Assembly (NCBI GenBank): GCA_017556805.1 | Contig: JAFYMC010000034.1 | Coordinates: 124,001-188,000 of the forward strand | Source of the DNA: Lachnospiraceae bacterium | GTDB lineage: Bacteria; Bacillota; Clostridia; Lachnospirales; Lachnospiraceae | Length of the DNA: 64,000 nucleotides | Reading direction: 5' to 3' | Shown here: in pieces, positions 60,543 to 64,000 of the stretch | How the letters are laid out: every line of letters starts with the position of its first letter | Position numbering within the stretch: the stretch's first letter is position 1 | Notes under the pieces: generated by a model | Databases searched by the model: none | What the model saw: only the letters and a program-made list of their open reading frames with translations | Told to the model about the DNA's origin: nothing | Translations under genes and position numbers: made by a program

Positions 60543-61514
60543 ATGGCGATTAAATGGGGCGTTTTAGGTACGGCAAATATTGCGTCATGGGGTATGATTC
60601 CGGGAATGCAGCAGGCAGAAGGCTGTGAATTATATGCCATTGCAGGTAGAAGCGAGACAAAGGTAAATGAATTTAAGGACCGGTTCGGTTTTCAAAAAGC
60701 ATATGTAGGATACGATGCGTTACTTGCGGATTCTGAGGTGCAGGCGGTGTATATTCCGCTTCCGAATCATTTGCATTATGAATGGGTAATGAAGGCTATC
60801 GAGGCGGGAAAGCATGTACTGTGTGAGAAGCCGTTGGCATTAAATGCAGTGGAAGCGGAGGAAATGTTCCGTGCCGCAAAGCGGAAGGGTGTACTGTTTG
60901 CGGAGGCATATGCCTATCTTCACAGCCCGTATGTGGCATCTTTGCGTGAAGTGATTGATAGCGGCAGTATCGGGGAAGTAGACTATATCGAAACTGCCTT
61001 TATAACCCAGGGCTATGAGGAGGATTACCGTCTGCATAAGGAGTTCGGCGGTGGTGCTATGTACGATTTGGGATGTTATTGTACTACCATGATGCTTTCT
61101 TTGGTGGATGCGGAACCGACTTTTGTAAAGGCTTGTGCGGAGTTCGGCGGCGATGATGTGGATTTCCACACGGCCGGTATCGTGAAGTTTGAAAACGGCG
61201 TACGGGCTTCCTTTAACGTAGGTATGATTTTCGGGAAGGGTGCCAACGGCCGCTTTGACCGTTTGTATGTTCACGGTACTAAGGGATGGATTCGTTCCGA
61301 AGTGGAGTACAACCAGGCGGGCGAATTAAGCTACCGCGTGATGACAAACGGAAAAGAAGAAGTAAAAACTGTGACCGCACGACAGAATTATTGCTTGGAA
61401 GTGGAGCAGATGAATCGTGCCATCGAAGGCACGGGAACGCTTCTTGTAACACCGGAGTTTTCCATGCGGAATGCAAGACTCATGGATGCGGTGTTATGGG
61501 AAATTGAGTATTAA
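60543..61514 (+). CDS. Gfo/Idh/MocA-family oxidoreductase
   Basis: A 323-residue NAD(P)-dependent sugar-type oxidoreductase. The Rossmann start is KWGVLGTANIA (about 4-14); the characteristic EKPLALN (about 95-101) supplies the catalytic lysine, and GGGAMYDLGCYC (about 170) is the second family motif. Substrate cannot be predicted; enzymes of this group oxidise hydroxyl groups of sugars or dihydrodiols. I use the ATG at 60543 behind GAAGG; earlier frame starts at 60507 add unrelated residues. The YgiQ-like gene follows after 41 bp without a terminator. Confidence 0.9.
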   Translation: MAIKWGVLGTANIASWGMIPGMQQAEGCELYAIAGRSETKVNEFKDRFGFQKAYVGYDALLADSEVQAVYIPLPNHLHYEWVMKAIEAGKHVLCEKPLALNAVEAEEMFRAAKRKGVLFAEAYAYLHSPYVASLREVIDSGSIGEVDYIETAFITQGYEEDYRLHKEFGGGAMYDLGCYCTTMMLSLVDAEPTFVKACAEFGGDDVDFHTAGIVKFENGVRASFNVGMIFGKGANGRFDRLYVHGTKGWIRSEVEYNQAGELSYRVMTNGKEEVKTVTARQNYCLEVEQMNRAIEGTGTLLVTPEFSMRNARLMDAVLWEIEY

Positions 61515-61555
61515 AGACGATGTAATTCGGATCGTTTAGAAAGGCAGGACGCAAA

Positions 61556-63583
61556 ATGAAAGATTTTTTGCCGATTTGCAGAGAAGACATGGAGAAGCGC
61601 GGCTGGGAACAGTGCGACTTTGTATATATTATCGGAGATGCCTATGTGGACCATACCTCTTTCGGCCCGGCCATTATCAGCCGGGTATTAGAGAGTCATG
61701 GTTATAAGGTGGGTATCATTTCCCAGCCGGACTGGAAAGACGAGAAAAGTGTGCAGATTTTGGGAGAACCTCGGCTTGGTTTTCTTGTGTCCGGCGGAAA
61801 TATGGATACCATGGTAAATCATTACACCGTGGCGAAAAAGCGTCGCAGTCAGGATGCCTATACGCCGGGCGGTGTCATCGGGAAGCGTCCGGACCGGGCC
61901 ACCATTGTATATTGTAATCTGCTTCGTCGTGTGTATAAAAAGAAGCCGATTATTATCGGCGGTATCGAGGCGTCCCTGCGTCGTCTCGGTCATTACGATT
62001 ACTGGGCGGATACGGTGAAAAGGTCCATTTTGCTGGATTCGGGAGCAGACCTTTTGTCCTACGGTATGGGTGAAAAGTCTATTGTAGAGATTGCGGATGC
62101 GCTTGATTCCGGTCTTGCGGTTAAGGATATTACCTTTGTGGCCGGAACGGTGTATCGGGCCACATCTTTGGAATCGGTGTATGATGCAACGATTCTGCCG
62201 AGTTTTACGGAGATAAAAGAAAACAAAAAGACCTTTGCGAAAAGCTTTTATATTCAGTATTGTAATACAGACCCGTTTTCCGGAAAGCGCCTGGTGGAGA
62301 AGTACAGTGACACGGAATATGTGGTACAGAACCCACCGGCGGCACCTCTTACCCAAGCGGAGATGGATCGGGTGTATGCCCTTCCGTATATGCGGGCGTA
62401 CCATCCGTCCTACGAAGCGGCGGGAGGTATTCCGGCCATCGATGAGTTAAAGTTTAGTTTGGTGAGTAACCGTGGATGCTTCGGAGGATGCAGCTTCTGT
62501 GCGCTCACGTTCCATCAGGGACGGATTATTCAGACCAGAAGCCATGAGTCTATTTTGGAAGAAGCGAAGCTCATGACCTGGGACCCGGATTTTAAAGGGT
62601 ATATTAACGATGTGGGCGGACCGACGGCGAACTTTCGTGCCCCGGCCTGCGATAAGCAGATCTCAAAGGGCGTTTGTCCGAACAAGCAGTGTCTGTTCCC
62701 GACACCGTGTAAGAACTTAAAGGTGAATCATGAGGATTACCTGGCGTTACTTCGGAAGCTTCGTGAATTACCGAAGGTAAAGAAGGTATTTATCCGTTCC
62801 GGTATCCGGTTTGACTATTTGATTTATGATAAAGACCGCACTTTTCTTCGTGAGCTTTGCGAGCATCATGTCAGCGGCCAGTTAAAGGTGGCACCGGAGC
62901 ATGTGTGCGACGCAGTACTTTCCAAGATGGGCAAGCCGAGCCGGAATGTGTACGATACCTTTATTACAGAATATAAAAAGATGAATGCGAGACTGGGGAA
63001 GGAGCAGTATGTGGTGCCGTATCTCATGTCTTCTCATCCGGGCTCTACCATGAAGGAAGCAGTGGAGCTGGCGGAGTACTTAAGAGATTTAGGTTATATG
63101 CCGGAGCAGGTACAGGATTTTTATCCGACCCCGTCTACCGTTTCCACTTGTATGTATTATACGGGATTGGACCCGCGGACCATGGAGCCGGTGTACGTGC
63201 CGAAGTCTCCGCATGAAAAGGCCATGCAGCGTGCCTTGATTCAGTACCGTAATCCGAAAAATTACGAGCTGGTGGAGGAGGCGTTAAAGCTTGCTCACAG
63301 GGAGGATTTGATCGGATACGATAAGAAATGTCTCATTCGTCCGAGAAGCGCAGGCAGACAGGGAGAGTACGGTCGGGGAACAGCTCCGAGAGGAGGCGTG
63401 GCAGGCAAGAATAACGGAGGAGGCTATACCGGAAAGCCGGGAAACGGAGGCGGAAAATCCGGCGGAAAGGGAACAGGAAGCCGGGCAGCAGGCAGTAGTC
63501 AAGGCAACGGTCAGGGAACACAGAAGACCGTCCCGTCAAAGAAAAAGACCATACGAAACGTGCACAAGAAAAAGACAAAATAG
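61556..63583 (+). CDS. YgiQ-family radical SAM protein with Gly-rich basic tail
   Basis: A 675-residue protein of the YgiQ (UPF0313) group. The radical SAM cluster motif is GCFGGCSFC (Cys about 307, 311, 314). [18 protein letters not shown] and [15 protein letters not shown] are family blocks; the N-terminal part resembles a B12-binding-type fold. The reaction is not known. From about residue 600 the protein turns into a low-complexity tail rich in Gly, Lys, Ser and Asn ([19 protein letters not shown]) ending in KKKTK, probably disordered and able to bind nucleic acid. Confidence 0.9.
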   Translation: MKDFLPICREDMEKRGWEQCDFVYIIGDAYVDHTSFGPAIISRVLESHGYKVGIISQPDWKDEKSVQILGEPRLGFLVSGGNMDTMVNHYTVAKKRRSQDAYTPGGVIGKRPDRATIVYCNLLRRVYKKKPIIIGGIEASLRRLGHYDYWADTVKRSILLDSGADLLSYGMGEKSIVEIADALDSGLAVKDITFVAGTVYRATSLESVYDATILPSFTEIKENKKTFAKSFYIQYCNTDPFSGKRLVEKYSDTEYVVQNPPAAPLTQAEMDRVYALPYMRAYHPSYEAAGGIPAIDELKFSLVSNRGCFGGCSFCALTFHQGRIIQTRSHESILEEAKLMTWDPDFKGYINDVGGPTANFRAPACDKQISKGVCPNKQCLFPTPCKNLKVNHEDYLALLRKLRELPKVKKVFIRSGIRFDYLIYDKDRTFLRELCEHHVSGQLKVAPEHVCDAVLSKMGKPSRNVYDTFITEYKKMNARLGKEQYVVPYLMSSHPGSTMKEAVELAEYLRDLGYMPEQVQDFYPTPSTVSTCMYYTGLDPRTMEPVYVPKSPHEKAMQRALIQYRNPKNYELVEEALKLAHREDLIGYDKKCLIRPRSAGRQGEYGRGTAPRGGVAGKNNGGGYTGKPGNGGGKSGGKGTGSRAAGSSQGNGQGTQKTVPSKKKTIRNVHKKKTK

Positions 63584-63618
63584 AAGAGTATAATACGGAA
63601 GGAGAACAGGAGGAAGCG

Positions 63619-64000
63619 ATGTTAAAGCAGTTGTATCCCAAGGAGGACTGGAAGTCCGCATACGAGGAAAAGGAGTACCAGCGTTTATATGAAGCCGGCT
63701 ATCGGGGGATTATTTTTGACATTGATAATACCATGGTGGAACATGGAGCTCCGGTCAACGAAAAGGCGATTTTTTTGATTCGCAAATTAAAGGAAATGGG
63801 CTATAAGGTGTGCTTTGTCTCCAACAATAAGGAGCCCCGGGTAAAGTCCTTCAGTACGCCTTTAGGCGCGGAATATATTTACAAGGCAGGAAAGCCGGGG
63901 GCTGCAGGGTATGAGGCCGCCATGAAGAAGATGGGGACTGCTAAGGAGCAGACGATGTCGGTGGGGGACCAGCTGTTTACCGATATGTGGGGAGCAAACC
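63619..64000 (+). CDS. yqeG: YqeG-family HAD phosphatase (3' truncated)
   Basis: The visible 127 residues have the HAD motif I IFDIDNTMVEHG (about residues 32-43), the motif II region CFVSNNKEPRV and the motif III/IV part VGDQLFTDMWGAN at the window edge. This fits the YqeG (IIIA) phosphatase family. In Bacillus it lies beside yqeH; the following gene here is out of view. AGGAGGAAGCG precedes the ATG. It is separated from the YgiQ gene by 35 bp and is probably in the same operon. Confidence 0.9.
   Translation, partial: MLKQLYPKEDWKSAYEEKEYQRLYEAGYRGIIFDIDNTMVEHGAPVNEKAIFLIRKLKEMGYKVCFVSNNKEPRVKSFSTPLGAEYIYKAGKPGAAGYEAAMKKMGTAKEQTMSVGDQLFTDMWGAN

Noticed and set aside
1..64000. tRNA, rRNA, insertion sequences, toxin-antitoxin or restriction-type defence genes.
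   Set aside because: None could be recognised in the translated frames or gaps; small structured RNAs could be missed by eye.

Overview
The window is about 47% GC and gene-dense. It encodes typical Gram-positive, low-to-mid GC Clostridia functions: RqcH, a SpoVB-type flippase, a DUF6465 protein, MscL with a zinc ribbon, TTGACA/TATAAT promoters and AGGAGG ribosome sites. Proline is encoded almost only by CCG. A gut-type member of the Lachnospiraceae is my best guess; this is inference from gene content, not a database match. No rRNA, tRNA, CRISPR array or transposase was seen. Both window edges cut a gene: a chemotaxis receptor at the left and YqeG at the right.

Layout. 0-7.8 kb: end of a methyl-accepting chemotaxis protein, an MFS transporter, then branched-chain amino acid (ilvD, ilvB) and serine (serC, serA) biosynthesis, each with a clear promoter. 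7.8-12.6 kb: a small XRE regulator divergent from a block of three exported proteins (two lipoproteins and one PT-linker membrane-anchored protein). 12.7-17 kb: pepT with an unusual C-terminal extension, lgt, a phage-type protein and a YprB-like exonuclease. 17-24.6 kb: one long operon with a YvyF-like protein, ruvA, ruvB, zapA, a U32 peptidase and a SEDS/penicillin-binding-protein fusion whose transpeptidase half has lost its active site. 24.7-31.6 kb: Nudix hydrolase, diguanylate cyclase, SpoVB-like flippase, cysteine desulfurase, mnmA and an aldo/keto reductase. 31.7-36 kb: a CotH lipoprotein of foreign-looking codon use, then a leader-peptide attenuator and a palindromic repeat before a methyltransferase/GNAT pair. 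36-40 kb: a leftward rqcH operon and a secreted protein.

40.4-47.3 kb: the most interesting locus. A strong promoter is followed by a 9-codon leader ORF ending Arg-Asn-Arg, two intrinsic terminators, and then an operon of an Smr-less MutS2-like ATPase, a methyltransferase and two ABC exporter half-transporters. The layout matches drug- or translation-stress-induced resistance operons. I propose it as a candidate ribosome-stress/efflux system. A second, independent leader-peptide attenuator lies at 33.7-34.1 kb.

47.4-64 kb: a GH31 glucosidase, gdhA with a structured leader, a DUF6465 protein, an RsiV-type lipoprotein, mscL, two COG0523 metal GTPases (one with a His-rich tandem repeat, one fused to a DUF1980-like domain), a GDPD, an amidase with a SPOR domain, a CmpB-like membrane protein whose ribosome site is part of the tyrA terminator, tyrA, a LytTR regulator with a membrane partner, an oxidoreductase, a YgiQ-type radical SAM protein and the start of yqeG.

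All domain and family names come from reading the translated sequence and memory of the families. No search was run.
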